From: Paracoccaceae bacterium
GTDB lineage: Bacteria > Pseudomonadota > Alphaproteobacteria > Rhodobacterales > Rhodobacteraceae
Reading direction: 5' to 3'
DNA length: 64,000 nucleotides
NCBI GenBank assembly: GCA_024742695.1
Contig: JANSXY010000003.1
Location: 124,001-188,000 of the forward strand
The translations under genes were made by a program, and so were the position numbers. The notes beneath the pieces are model-generated. The model saw only the letters and a program-made list of their open reading frames with translations. It did not search any database and was not told the DNA's origin. Each line of letters begins with the position of its first letter. The stretch's first letter is position 1. Positions 33,909 through 43,055 of the stretch are shown here, in pieces.

Positions 33909-35555
33909 ATGAACATCCTGTTCGTCATGTATGACCAGTTGCGGTTCGACTACCTGTCCTGCGCCGGCCACCCGCATCTCGACACGCCGAACTTCGACCG
34001 TGTCGCGGCGATGGGCGTGCGGTTCGACCGCGCCTATTGCCAGTCCCCGGTCTGCGGCGCGAGCCGGATGAGCTTCTACACCGGGCGCTACGTCCACAGC
34101 CACGGGGCCAGCTACAACAACTATCCCCTGAAGGTCGGCGAGACGACGCTGGGCGATCATCTGCGTCCGCTGGGGATGGAGGCGGTGCTGATCGGCAAGA
34201 CCCACATGAGCGTCGACGCGGCCGGGATGGACCGGCTGGGGATTTCCCGCGACGGCGTGATCGGCGCGCGGGTGGCCGAATGCGGCTTCGACGTCTGGAT
34301 CCGGGACGACGGGCTTTGGGCCGAGGGGCCCGGCGGGTTCTACGACAGCCGCCGCTCGCCCTACAACGCATACCTCAAGGCGCGCGGCTACGGCGGCGAA
34401 AACCCCTGGCACGACCATGCCAATTCCGGTGTCGACCCGGCGGGGGACATCGCCTCGGGTTTCCTGATGAAGAACGCCGTCCTGCCCGCCCATGTGAAGG
34501 AGGAAGACAGCGAAACCCCGTGGCTGACCTCGCGCGCCATCGACTTCATCGAGGATCGGCGCGGATCGGGCCGGCCCTGGCTGGCGCATCTGTCCTACAT
34601 CAAGCCGCACTGGCCCTACATCGTGCCCGCGCCCTACCACGCGATGTTCGGGCCCGAACACGTTCTGCCGGCGGTCCGCAGCCCCGCCGAACTGCAGGAT
34701 CCGCATCCGGTCTACGGCGCGTTCCTGAACGGCACGATCGGCCGCGCCTTTCACCGCGACGAGGTGCGCGCGGCGGTGATCCCGGCCTACATGGGCCTCG
34801 TGAAGCAATGCGACGACCAGTTGGGGCGGCTGCTCGATTACCTCGAAGAGTCCGGGCAACTGGCCGACACGATGATCGTGCTGACCTCGGATCACGGCGA
34901 TTACCTGGGCGATCACTGGATGGGCGAGAAGGACCTGTTCCACGATCCCTCGGTGCGGGTCCCGATGATCGTCGTCGATCCCAGGCCCGAGGCCCATGCG
35001 ACGCGCGGCACCGTCTCGACCGCGCTGGTGGAATCGATCGACCTTGCCGCCACCTTCATCGAGGCCGCCGGCGGCACCGTGCCCGGTCATGTCGTCGAGG
35101 GCCGCTCGCTCCTGCCGCTGCTGCGCGGCGAGGATGTCGCCTGGCGCGCGGCGGCGATCAGCGAATACGATTATTCCGCCTCGCCGGTGGCCACCCTGCT
35201 GGGGCTGGAGCCGAAGGATTGCCGGCTGATGATGGTCGCGACGGAGCGCTGGAAGATGGTTCATGCCGAGGGCGGGTTCCGCCCGATGCTGTTCGATCTC
35301 GCCTCCGACCCGCGGGAGTTGCGCGACCTTGGCGACGATCCCGAACATGCCGCGGTGATCGCCGAGATGTACGGCCACCTGAACCGCTGGGCGCGGCGGA
35401 TGTCGCAGCGCACCGCGATTTCGGATGCCGAGATCGCCGCCCGGCGCGGCAAGTCGCGCCGCAAGGGGGTGCTGCTGGGCGTCTGGGACGAAAGCGGGGC
35501 CAGCGACGAGGATCTCGCCCGCTATCGTGGCCCGGCGCCGCCCCTGCCGGACTGA
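33909..35555 (+). CDS. Sulfatase / phosphonate monoester hydrolase-like hydrolase
   Basis: 548 residues, alkaline-phosphatase superfamily. The N-terminal metal site is VMYDQLRFD. The formylglycine motif is C49-G-A-S-R53 in QSPVCGASRMSFYTGRY, matching C-x-(A/P)-x-R with Ala at the Pro position. C49 would need conversion by a formylglycine-generating enzyme or maturase, which is not encoded nearby. GKTHM, SDHGDYLGDHW and HDPSVRVPMI supply further ligands. There is no signal peptide, so the enzyme is probably cytoplasmic, which favours an intracellular sulfate or phosphonate ester. The 548-residue size and the C-terminal RKGVLLGVWDESG resemble phosphonate monoester hydrolases. Confidence 0.85.
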   Translation: MNILFVMYDQLRFDYLSCAGHPHLDTPNFDRVAAMGVRFDRAYCQSPVCGASRMSFYTGRYVHSHGASYNNYPLKVGETTLGDHLRPLGMEAVLIGKTHMSVDAAGMDRLGISRDGVIGARVAECGFDVWIRDDGLWAEGPGGFYDSRRSPYNAYLKARGYGGENPWHDHANSGVDPAGDIASGFLMKNAVLPAHVKEEDSETPWLTSRAIDFIEDRRGSGRPWLAHLSYIKPHWPYIVPAPYHAMFGPEHVLPAVRSPAELQDPHPVYGAFLNGTIGRAFHRDEVRAAVIPAYMGLVKQCDDQLGRLLDYLEESGQLADTMIVLTSDHGDYLGDHWMGEKDLFHDPSVRVPMIVVDPRPEAHATRGTVSTALVESIDLAATFIEAAGGTVPGHVVEGRSLLPLLRGEDVAWRAAAISEYDYSASPVATLLGLEPKDCRLMMVATERWKMVHAEGGFRPMLFDLASDPRELRDLGDDPEHAAVIAEMYGHLNRWARRMSQRTAISDAEIAARRGKSRRKGVLLGVWDESGASDEDLARYRGPAPPLPD

Positions 35556-35638
35556 CGCAGGCGCGCAACAGGGGCCGCCGCCGCCGCCGGCCCGGTCCCG
35601 CCGGCGGGCTTGACCGCCAGGTCCGGGCGTTCCTAGAG

Positions 35639-35647
35639 TTATCCACA
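35639..35647 (+). other. Isolated DnaA-box-like sequence
   Basis: TTATCCACA matches the strict DnaA box consensus exactly. Only one box was noticed in this gap between the sulfatase and autotransporter genes, with no AT-rich unwinding region or dnaA/dnaN/parA genes. It is more likely a titration or regulatory site, or chance, than an origin. Confidence 0.35.
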
Positions 35648-35719
35648 GAGGGGCCGCCGACCCGGCGCAGATCGGGCGCAGCCGGCCCCGCCGAGCAGTG
35701 ACAGTTGATAGGTGACGAG

Positions 35720-38350
35720 TTGCGTGTGTATCGCATCCCCGCGGCCGGGCTGGCCGCCGTGTCCCTTGCCGTGACGGCCGAACCGGCCCTGGCGCAGGGG
35801 TTCTTCGAAAATCCCGATCTGCTGACGCCCGATATGGACCCAATCGGCCTCGCGCCGGTCGAGCCCGGCCTCGGCTTCGGCCTGGGCGAAGCGGCCGCCG
35901 GTGCGGCAGCCTCGCCGATGATGACCGGCCTTCTGGCGCTGGGCGTGGGCCTCGGCCTGGCTGCCGCGGCGGGTGGCGGTGGTGGCGACGGCGGGGATGA
36001 CGGTGGCGGCGGTGGCGATGGCGGCAGCGGCTGGGCCGGCGACGTGCTGGACGGCTGCACCACCGCCAACCCCGCCCGCAGCGCCTACGAGACGACCGAA
36101 TACTACGCCAGCTACGGCCTTGGCGTGATCTGCGCCGCCGAACGCTACGCGGTGACGGAGGAAGACGGCGCGCCGGGCTTCGGCGAGGGGGTCAATCTCG
36201 GCGTCTTCGACGACGGGTTCTACACCTTCCACAGCGAGTTGCGGCAATCCTTCGGCACGACCGAGGGCGACAACTGGAACCAGGTCTACAACGGCTACGC
36301 GACGATCCCGAACTGGACCACGGAGGGCAATCACGGCACCCATGTCGCCGGGATCATCGGCGCGGCGCGCGACGGCAACGGCATGCACGGCGTCGCGCCG
36401 ATGGCCACGCTCTACGGCATTCGGGGTCTCGCGGACACCGCGCGACCCTGGGCGAAGTACGACGGGTTCACCTACGCGGCCGAATTCGACATCGAGGACT
36501 TCGAACCCAACGCCATCGACCCGTTCGAGATCATCTTTTCCGACGGTATGCACTGGGCCTGGGAACGCAGCGTGGAGGTGATGAACCACAGCTGGGGATT
36601 CATGAGCCAGTTCGGCTACGACTTTTCCATCGACGATGCCGGCGGGATCCGAGGCGTCAGGGCCTACCTGCGTCCGCTTATCTTCGACGCGATCGCGGCG
36701 ACTGTCTCGGGCGGCGACATAACGGTCCTCAGGAGGGGTGACGACCCCGGCACACCCGACACCGTGGAGGAAGACGATCACTACTACCTCGACCAGACCA
36801 CGATCACCGGCGGTATGGTTCATGTCTTCGCGGCGGGCAATTCCGACCTGTCGGAACCCGGCGTCTTCGCTGGCCTGCCCTACTTCGGCGGGGAGAACAG
36901 CGATTTCGCCCGCCATATCGTCACCGTCGTCTCGACCGATCCCGACGGCAACCTTTCCAGCTTCTCGAACCAGTGCGGCAAGGCGAAGGATTCCTGTCTC
37001 GCCGCGCCGGGGGCCTACATCTATTCCACCATCGAACGGGTGGTGACGGACGGCGACGGCGCCGAACGGCAGTTCGAGGATTACGATTACATGAGCGGCA
37101 CCTCGATGGCCGCGCCGCACGTCACCGGCTCCATCGCGCTGCTGCTGTCCGAATACGCCGAACTGACGGCGGCGGACGCGCTGCAGATCATCAAGGACAC
37201 CGCCACCGACATCGGCGCGCCGGGTGTGGACGAGGTCTACGGCCACGGCCTGCTGAACCTCGAGAACGCGGTCAGGCCGCAGGGCGCGCTGATGGTCCAG
37301 CTTGCCGATACGCTGGATGTCGATGCCCGCCCGGCGGCGGCCTCGGCGGTGGTGGCGACCGGCGGCATGGGCCGGGCGCTGGGTGCGGCGCTGGCGCCGC
37401 AGCGGCTGATGGTCACCGACCGGTACGATCGCGGCTACACGCTGTCGGCCGCCGGTTTCGTGGCCGAGGCCGACGACAGCGGCGCACAGCGCCAGCGGGT
37501 CGAGGCCTTCGCGACCGCGCAGGCCCGCGTCGTGGCGTTCGGCGACGGCCAGAGCGAGTTGCGGTTTTCGCCCTACGGGTCCGAGGCGCTGGCGATGCCC
37601 GGCACCCTGGGCGACCTGCACGCGCCGGAAACCGCGGTGCTGACCGGCGGCGCGGCGCTGACTTGGCAGGGCGATCTGGGCGGCGGGCTGACCGGCATGG
37701 TGCAGGCCGCTGGGCCGATGGGTTCGGCCAGCGCCGGAGCGACGGACGGCCGCTACCTGGGCGGCAAGCTCGCCCTGGCGCTGGGGGGCGGGGCCAGCCT
37801 GTCGGTCGGCGCCGGGGTTTTGCAGGAAAGCGGCGGGTTCCTCGGAACCGATCTGCGCGGCGCCTTCGGCAGTTCCGTCGCGGCGGAAACCGCCTTCGTC
37901 AGCCTGGGCGCGGGGCTTGCAGTCGGGCAGGGGCGCATGGCCCTGTCCTACACCGAGGGCGTGACCGGGTTTTCCGGCGACGGACTCGTGCAGTCGGGCA
38001 GCGGGATCGGCAGCCGCAGCCTCGGCGTCAGCTTCGAGATGGCCGATGTCGGCGCGCGCGGCGCGCGGCTGGGCGTGGGGGTTCGCCGTGCGCTGGACGT
38101 GACCGGCGGCCGGCTCGACCTGCGGGTGCCGGTGGCGCGGACGGCGGCGGAGGCCGGGCAGAAGACGATGGGCGTGGTTATGGAACACGCCAGTGTCGAT
38201 CTCGACCCGGCGCGCGCGCCCACCGACCTTGAACTGCGCTACAGCCTGCCCGCCGGCTCCGGCCAGGTCGGTCTTGCCCTGACCCGGCGGCTGGATGACG
38301 CGGCCGACGACGGGTTCGTCGCCGGCCTGGGCTACCGGATCGTGTTCTAG
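35720..38350 (+). CDS. Subtilisin-like (S8) serine protease with autotransporter-type C-terminus
   Basis: About 876 residues. No ATG starts the frame; candidates are TTG 35705, TTG 35720 and GTG 35726, and I chose 35720 because AGGTGA lies at 35710-35715. Residues 1-25 form a signal peptide (AGLAAVSLAVTAEPALAQG). A Gly/Asp-rich low-complexity stretch sits near 85-103, beside a hydrophobic segment. The catalytic triad is D164 (VFDDGF), H208 (NHGTHVAGIIG) and S462 (MSGTSMAAPHVTG), with oxyanion Asn in VFAAGNSD. The last ~280 residues are rich in alternating beta strands and end YRIVF, as outer-membrane barrels do. Probably a surface or self-released protease. The hydrophobic, glycine-rich early region is unusual. 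Confidence 0.8.
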   Translation: MRVYRIPAAGLAAVSLAVTAEPALAQGFFENPDLLTPDMDPIGLAPVEPGLGFGLGEAAAGAAASPMMTGLLALGVGLGLAAAAGGGGGDGGDDGGGGGDGGSGWAGDVLDGCTTANPARSAYETTEYYASYGLGVICAAERYAVTEEDGAPGFGEGVNLGVFDDGFYTFHSELRQSFGTTEGDNWNQVYNGYATIPNWTTEGNHGTHVAGIIGAARDGNGMHGVAPMATLYGIRGLADTARPWAKYDGFTYAAEFDIEDFEPNAIDPFEIIFSDGMHWAWERSVEVMNHSWGFMSQFGYDFSIDDAGGIRGVRAYLRPLIFDAIAATVSGGDITVLRRGDDPGTPDTVEEDDHYYLDQTTITGGMVHVFAAGNSDLSEPGVFAGLPYFGGENSDFARHIVTVVSTDPDGNLSSFSNQCGKAKDSCLAAPGAYIYSTIERVVTDGDGAERQFEDYDYMSGTSMAAPHVTGSIALLLSEYAELTAADALQIIKDTATDIGAPGVDEVYGHGLLNLENAVRPQGALMVQLADTLDVDARPAAASAVVATGGMGRALGAALAPQRLMVTDRYDRGYTLSAAGFVAEADDSGAQRQRVEAFATAQARVVAFGDGQSELRFSPYGSEALAMPGTLGDLHAPETAVLTGGAALTWQGDLGGGLTGMVQAAGPMGSASAGATDGRYLGGKLALALGGGASLSVGAGVLQESGGFLGTDLRGAFGSSVAAETAFVSLGAGLAVGQGRMALSYTEGVTGFSGDGLVQSGSGIGSRSLGVSFEMADVGARGARLGVGVRRALDVTGGRLDLRVPVARTAAEAGQKTMGVVMEHASVDLDPARAPTDLELRYSLPAGSGQVGLALTRRLDDAADDGFVAGLGYRIVF

Positions 38351-38380
38351 GCGGCGGTCCGGGACGCGCCGGGAGGCGGC

Positions 38381-40207
38381 TCAGAAATCCTGCCAGTCCT
38401 CGGCGGCGGCCGCCGCCGGAGCCCCGCCGCCGCCGGCGACCGCGCGTTTCGGGGCCGCCTGCACCGGGGCCTGTGCGGGCGCCGGCGCGGCCGTCGCGGT
38501 CCGCGACGCCCGGCGCATGCCGCCGGCGCCCAGGTCGAACCGCGCGGTATTGGCGATCAGCGCCGAGGACATCGACAGAAGCGATTGCGTGGCCGCGTTG
38601 GTCTCTTCCGACAGGGCCGCGTTCTGCTGCGTGGCCTGGTCGAGCTGGTTGACCGCGACGTTGATCTCCTGGATCCCGGTCGCCTGTTCAGAGGCGGAAA
38701 CCGCGATCTCGCCCACCCGTTCCTTGATGTCGGCGACGCTTTCCTCGATCGAGCCGATCGCCTCGCCCGCCTCGCCGACAAGGCTGACGCCGCGGCTGAC
38801 CTGGCTCGACGACAGGTCGATCAGGTCCGCGATCTCGCGCGCCGCGTCCGAGGATCGCTGCGCCAGCGCCCGCACCTCGGACGCGACGACGGCGAAACCG
38901 CGCCCCGCCTCGCCGGCCCGCGCCGCCTCGACCCCCGCGTTCAGCGCCAGCAGGTTGGTCTGGAAGGCGATCTCGTCGATCACGCCGGTGATCTTGGAAA
39001 TCTTGCCCGACCCGTCGGCGATTTCCTCCATCGCCGCGATCGTGTCACGCATCACGCTGCCCGACCGCTGGGCGCGTTCCTGCATGCCCTTGACCATGTC
39101 GCTCGCGGTTTCGGCGACCTCGGCGGCGGATTTGACCGAGGCCGTCAGCTGGTCGAGCGCGGCGGCGGTTTCCTCCAGCGTGGCGGCCTGCTGTTCGGTC
39201 CGGCGGTTGAGGTCGGTCGAGGCCGTCGCGATCTCGTTGGCCTCGTTGCGGATCGACTCGGCGCTCTCGACCACCAGCGCGATGGCCTCGGCCAGGGTTT
39301 CGGCGGCGGCGTTGAAATCGCGCCGCAGCGCCTCGTAATCCTCCGGGAACGCCTCGTCGATCCGGGCGTCCAGCCGGCCCTGCGCGAGGTCACCCAGCGC
39401 CGCGCCCAGGCGTTCGACCACGCCGGCCTGCTGCGCGGCGATGCGCGCGCGGCTTTCGGCCTCGCGGCCCTGCGCCTCGGCGGCGCTGCGGCGCGCGGCA
39501 TCGGCCTCGGCCTGCTGGCGGATGATGTCCTGGTGCGCGCGCTCGGCCTCGGCGCGCGCGGCCTCGGCGGCGGTCTTGTCGGCCTCGGCGGCCTGCTGCG
39601 CCGCCTCGGCCTCGGCCTGCGCCGCCTCGGCGGCGGTCATCGCGGCCTCCAGTTCGGTCGCGCGGGTCGCGGCAAGGGTATCCATCTGCAGCCGCACCCG
39701 CACCGCCTGGACCAGCGCGAAGGTTTCGCCGGCCACGATCGCGCCGTGCAGAAGCGTGCGCTGGACGTTGGCGAAGAGTTCCACGCTGGGATAGAGCAGC
39801 GAGGGCATGAACAGGCTCAGCGACAGGTGGTGCACCACGATCGTCGCCGCGCCGAACAGGATCGCGCGGATATCGACCAGCGCCACCAGCACCGCGAGCA
39901 CCGCGAAGAAGGCCATGTGCGTGTCGACCTGCCAGGCGTGCCCGGCGAAGGCCGCCGTCAGCGCGATGGCCTGCCCGACCAGCGCCTGCCCGGCCAGGAT
40001 GCGGCCGGTGCGCGCGTCCGGCAGCCGCGTGCCGATCTGCCCGACGAGGGCGAAGACGGCCGAGATCACGCCGGGAATCACCGGGTTCGCCCCGGTGAAC
40101 AGGAGCGCGGCAAGAACCGTCAGCGGCAGGCCCGCCCAGGCGATCAGGGCGATTCGCCGCGCGGCCTGCGCCTGCACGTCATGAAGGCTTTGGTCTTTGG
40201 AATGCAT
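38381..40207 (-). CDS. Methyl-accepting chemotaxis protein
   Basis: 608 residues from ATG 40207. The N-terminal ~200 residues hold several hydrophobic helices (about six) rather than the usual two plus periplasmic domain. A long Ala/Glu coiled coil follows ([11 protein letters not shown]..., ~190-265). Then comes a HAMP-like stretch ([13 protein letters not shown]). The signalling hairpin contains the MCP tip ([28 protein letters not shown]). No large ligand pocket is exported, so it likely senses a membrane-embedded or energy-related signal, or one arriving through partner proteins. No che or flagellar genes are in the window. Confidence 0.88.
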   Translation of the reverse strand: MHSKDQSLHDVQAQAARRIALIAWAGLPLTVLAALLFTGANPVIPGVISAVFALVGQIGTRLPDARTGRILAGQALVGQAIALTAAFAGHAWQVDTHMAFFAVLAVLVALVDIRAILFGAATIVVHHLSLSLFMPSLLYPSVELFANVQRTLLHGAIVAGETFALVQAVRVRLQMDTLAATRATELEAAMTAAEAAQAEAEAAQQAAEADKTAAEAARAEAERAHQDIIRQQAEADAARRSAAEAQGREAESRARIAAQQAGVVERLGAALGDLAQGRLDARIDEAFPEDYEALRRDFNAAAETLAEAIALVVESAESIRNEANEIATASTDLNRRTEQQAATLEETAAALDQLTASVKSAAEVAETASDMVKGMQERAQRSGSVMRDTIAAMEEIADGSGKISKITGVIDEIAFQTNLLALNAGVEAARAGEAGRGFAVVASEVRALAQRSSDAAREIADLIDLSSSQVSRGVSLVGEAGEAIGSIEESVADIKERVGEIAVSASEQATGIQEINVAVNQLDQATQQNAALSEETNAATQSLLSMSSALIANTARFDLGAGGMRRASRTATAAPAPAQAPVQAAPKRAVAGGGGAPAAAAAEDWQDF

Positions 40208-40552
40208 CTTTGGCCCGCGAAATTGTCTGTTCGAATTCGGTGTTGCCGGGGCTTGCCCGTGCGGAAACCGGGATCGTCCCGGTGCCCGCCGTTCTCGCAT
40301 CGCGGGAGTTGATTTCCCGTAAAGCGCGAGCGGATCGGCCCGCCGATGCGCCCGGCATCGGGTCAGCGACCGCGGCGCGCGGGGCGCGACCGTGGACGCC
40401 ACCGTGCCGGAAGGGACATGGTTCGCGACGAAAGCCGGCGCCGGGGGCGAAAAACGGTCGACATGCCCGCTGCCTTCCTTACTGTTTCCCGGCGCGTGGC
40501 TTGCCCGGACGAGTCGATCCGGGGCGCGCCGCACCGGGAGGCTGGAACGATC
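40208..40552. other. Divergent intergenic region, no supported gene
   Basis: 345 bp between the chemoreceptor and bactofilin genes. Candidate sigma-54 GG/GC patterns (for example near 40250 and 40495) do not fit the TGGCAC-N5-TTGC spacing. A short A+T-rich stretch lies just upstream of the chemoreceptor start. In-frame extension of the bactofilin frame to 40346 lacks support. Confidence 0.45.
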
Positions 40553-40903
40553 ATGGCAAACAGCAGCGCGTCCGCCGGGCAGAACGGACGGTCCTACATC
40601 CATGCCGGGCTGGACGTTCGCGGCGACCTGTCCTGTGCGGGGGTGGTGGAGATCGACGGCAACGTGCAGGGCGACATCGCCGCCGAGACGCTGGTGATCG
40701 GCCCCACGGGCACGGTCGCCGGGCAGGTTCGGGCCCGCACCGTCACCGTCTCCGGCCGGCTCGACGGGGCGATCGCGGGACAGACGATCACCCTTCTGGC
40801 GGAATCCGTGGTCCGCGCCGACGTGACCTATGAAACGGTGACGATCCAGTCCGGCGCCGATGTCGAAGGCACCTATCGCCAGGCGTCGTTCGGCAACGGC
40901 TGA
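40553..40903 (+). CDS. Bactofilin family cytoskeletal protein
   Basis: 116 residues from ATG 40553, with GGGAGG upstream. The core is a right-handed beta-helix typical of bactofilins (DUF583): [28 protein letters not shown], [23 protein letters not shown], and [23 protein letters not shown]. Bactofilins polymerise without nucleotide and organise cell shape, stalks or envelope machinery. The short length and absence of a membrane helix fit the soluble class. It has no operon partner, being followed by the Hint gene 155 bp on. Confidence 0.88.
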   Translation: MANSSASAGQNGRSYIHAGLDVRGDLSCAGVVEIDGNVQGDIAAETLVIGPTGTVAGQVRARTVTVSGRLDGAIAGQTITLLAESVVRADVTYETVTIQSGADVEGTYRQASFGNG

Positions 40904-41058
40904 TCCCGATCGGCTGGATCGGCCGCGCCCCCTCGCCCGCGCGTTCAGCCCCGCGCCTTGTCCCCGCTATCAAGGTTCATGATCGCGCTGGCCGCGCCGG
41001 CGAGCAGGTGCTAGCCTGCCCGTAACGGCCGGAACAGGCCGGACGAGGCAGTGTGCAG

Positions 41059-42132
41059 ATGACAGCCGGACTGACCGGTCTTGCAAGCATTTCCTGGGCC
41101 CAGACCCGGATCGACGGCGTGCCGGGGGCGCCGCCCGCCGCCCTGCGTTGCGGCGCGACCTGGCAATGGGCGGGGGCGGTGGCGCGGCTCGATCCCGCGA
41201 CGAGCCTCGCGCTCGCGGCGCGCCCGGTGGGTGCCGGGGACGCCGAGCGGGCGCGCGTCGCCAGCCGGGCCTGGCGTCTCGCCGCCGGGGTGCCCGGTGC
41301 GACCCGGCCCGATCCGGCGCGGCGGCGGGCGGAATCGCCGGCCGGATGGTCCGGGCAGGGCGAGTTCGTGGTGGCCGACGGTGCGCGCCGGCACCGGGTC
41401 ATGCTGATGGCCTCGGGGGTGCCGGGCCGGCCCTGGCTGGTGTTTCCCGACGGTCCGCCGGCCGCCTGTCGGCCGCTGGTGCTGCTGTCGGTCCGGGTGC
41501 CCGGGCTGCCGCTGCGTCTCGGCGCGCCGGTCTTCCTGCCCGGCGGCTTCGCGGCGGGCACCGCAATCGCCACGCCGGAGGGCATGATCGCGGTGGACTA
41601 CCTCGCACCGGGGGACCGCGTGCTGGCGCGCGACGGCGGGCTGCGGCAGGTCGTCTGCACGGTCCACTGGCAGGCCGGTGGCGGCGCGGCGCGGCTGGCG
41701 CCGGGGCTGCGCGCGGTGACGATCCGGCCCGGCGCCTTCGGTCCCGGTCATCCGGCCCGGCCGCTGCGGCTTGCGCCGGGCCAGATCGTCGCGGTCGGCG
41801 GGCCAGAGGTGCGCGCCCTGTTCGGCGCGTCGCGGGTACTGGTGCCCGCCGCCCGGCTTGCCGGGCTGCCGGGCGTGGTCGCCGCCTCGGGCGGCGCCGG
41901 TGGGCATTTCGTGCGGCTCGTGCTGGATGCGCCCGACCTCGTGCTGGCCGAGGGCATGGTCTGCGCCAGCGCGCTGCCGCCGCCCGCGCCGGGGCCCTGG
42001 CCCGAGGCGCTGGCCGCCGGCCCCTGCCCGCGGCCGCCGCGCCCCCTGACCCCGACAGAGGCCGCGCGGCTCGTTCATGCCCGCGCGCTGGGTTGCGCCG
42101 CGGCCGGCCCCGGCCCCCGAACGGGCCATTGA
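41059..42132 (+). CDS. Hint-domain protein with degenerate active site
   Basis: 357 residues. ATG 41059 is behind GAGG; a GTG at 41053 is an alternative. Residues ~160-330 resemble the Hint (intein/Hedgehog) domain common in Rhodobacterales: GGFAAGTAIATPEGMIAVDYLAPGD followed by VLARDGGLRQV, and a C-terminal block with LAPGQIVAVG and VRLVLDAPDLVLAEGM. In active members the first residue is Cys (CFTxGTxIxT); here it is Gly-Phe-Ala, so self-splicing or cholesterol-type chemistry should be lost. The first 155 residues have no recognisable domain. Very high GC. Its TGA overlaps the -35 of rpsD. Function unknown. Confidence 0.7.
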   Translation: MTAGLTGLASISWAQTRIDGVPGAPPAALRCGATWQWAGAVARLDPATSLALAARPVGAGDAERARVASRAWRLAAGVPGATRPDPARRRAESPAGWSGQGEFVVADGARRHRVMLMASGVPGRPWLVFPDGPPAACRPLVLLSVRVPGLPLRLGAPVFLPGGFAAGTAIATPEGMIAVDYLAPGDRVLARDGGLRQVVCTVHWQAGGGAARLAPGLRAVTIRPGAFGPGHPARPLRLAPGQIVAVGGPEVRALFGASRVLVPAARLAGLPGVVAASGGAGGHFVRLVLDAPDLVLAEGMVCASALPPPAPGPWPEALAAGPCPRPPRPLTPTEAARLVHARALGCAAAGPGPRTGH

Positions 42133-42156
42133 CTCCCGCGCCGGGGCGTCTATAAG
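42129..42156 (+). promoter_or_regulatory. Sigma-70-type promoter of rpsD
   Basis: TTGACT (42129-42134), a 16-nt spacer and TATAAG (42151-42156), the best promoter match in the window. The -35 overlaps the last codon and stop of the Hint gene. It implies a leader of about 140 nt before rpsD. Confidence 0.75.
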
Positions 42157-42262
42157 CCGCCCGTCCCGGGGTTCGCGCCCCGTGACGACCATTGGTGTTG
42201 GCGGCCCCCGCAAGGGGATGCCTGTCGGGGCTTCGGCCCAAAGGACAACGCCCTTCGCAACC

Positions 42263-42281
42263 GGCCGCGCCCCGCGCGGCC
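42263..42281 (+). promoter_or_regulatory. Hairpin in the rpsD leader just before the ribosome site
   Basis: GGCCGCGC-CCC-GCGCGGCC is a perfect 8-bp stem with a 3-nt loop ending 8 nt before the AAGGAG (42290-42295). S4 autoregulates its own mRNA in other bacteria through a structured leader, so this is a candidate element for translational control. No further structure was modelled. Confidence 0.4.
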
Positions 42282-42302
42282 CGAACAGCAAGGAGATCAG
42301 GG

Positions 42303-42923
42303 GTGACCAAACGCACTTCTGCCAAGTACAAGCTCGACCGCCGGATGGGCGAAAACATCTGGGGGCGCCCGAAATCGCCGGTCAACCGCCGTGAATACGG
42401 CCCCGGCCAGCATGGCCAGCGCCGCAAGGGCAAGATGTCGGATTTCGGCACCCAGCTGCGCGCCAAGCAGAAACTGAAGGGCCACTACGGCGATCTGACC
42501 GAAAAGCAGTTCCGCCGCATCTACGCCGAGGCCGAGCGCGTCAAGGGCGACACCGGCGAGAACCTGATCGGCCTGCTGGAGCGCCGGCTCGACGCCGTCG
42601 TGTACCGCGCCAAGTTCGTGCCGACGATCTTCGCCGCGCGGCAGTTCGTGAACCACGGCCATGTCACCGTGAACGGCAAGCGCGTGAACATCCCGTCCTA
42701 CCGCCTGAAGGAAGGCGACGTGGTGGCGGTGCGCGACCGGTCCAAGCAGCTGGCGATCGTGCTCGAGGCCGTGGGCCTGGCCGAGCGTGACGTGCCCGAC
42801 TACATCGAGGCCGACCATTCGAAGATGACCGCGACCTTCGTGCGCCAGCCGTCGCTGGGCGACGTGCCCTTCGCGGTGCAGATGGAACCGAACCTCGTGG
42901 TCGAATACTACGCCAAGAACTGA
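42303..42923 (+). CDS. rpsD: 30S ribosomal protein S4
   Basis: 206 residues. GTG 42303 with AAGGAG at ideal spacing; the open extension to 42192 is the leader. Features: [30 protein letters not shown], the [16 protein letters not shown] helix, and the S4 RNA-binding motif [20 protein letters not shown]. It nucleates 16S folding and 30S assembly. Solitary gene with its own promoter and terminator, unlike its place in the alpha operon of enterics. Confidence 0.96.
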   Translation: MTKRTSAKYKLDRRMGENIWGRPKSPVNRREYGPGQHGQRRKGKMSDFGTQLRAKQKLKGHYGDLTEKQFRRIYAEAERVKGDTGENLIGLLERRLDAVVYRAKFVPTIFAARQFVNHGHVTVNGKRVNIPSYRLKEGDVVAVRDRSKQLAIVLEAVGLAERDVPDYIEADHSKMTATFVRQPSLGDVPFAVQMEPNLVVEYYAKN

Positions 42924-42948
42924 TCCCGCGCCGCAGGCCGGAGAACGG

Positions 42949-42976
42949 AGGGCCGCGGCATCGCCGCGGCCCTTTT
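42949..42976 (+). terminator. Rho-independent terminator of rpsD
   Basis: GGGCCGCGGC/GCCGCGGCCC, a perfect 10-bp stem with a 3-nt loop (ATC), followed by TTTT. It lies 25 bp after the stop. Confidence 0.9.
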
Positions 42977-43055
42977 GCGTGTCCGGCCCCGCATCCGGCG
43001 CTGGCCTTGGCCGGGGCGAGCGGCTAAGACGGCCCCGGCCCCCGGAGTTCCGCCA

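Noticed and set aside
35639-35647. Replication origin at the DnaA box.
   Set aside because: A single box with no AT-rich element, no dnaA, dnaN, parAB or repABC genes nearby.
40208-40552. Sigma-54 promoter for the chemoreceptor or bactofilin gene.
   Set aside because: GG and GC doublets occur at many places, but none has the 10-bp spacing with the full TGGCAC/TTGC context.
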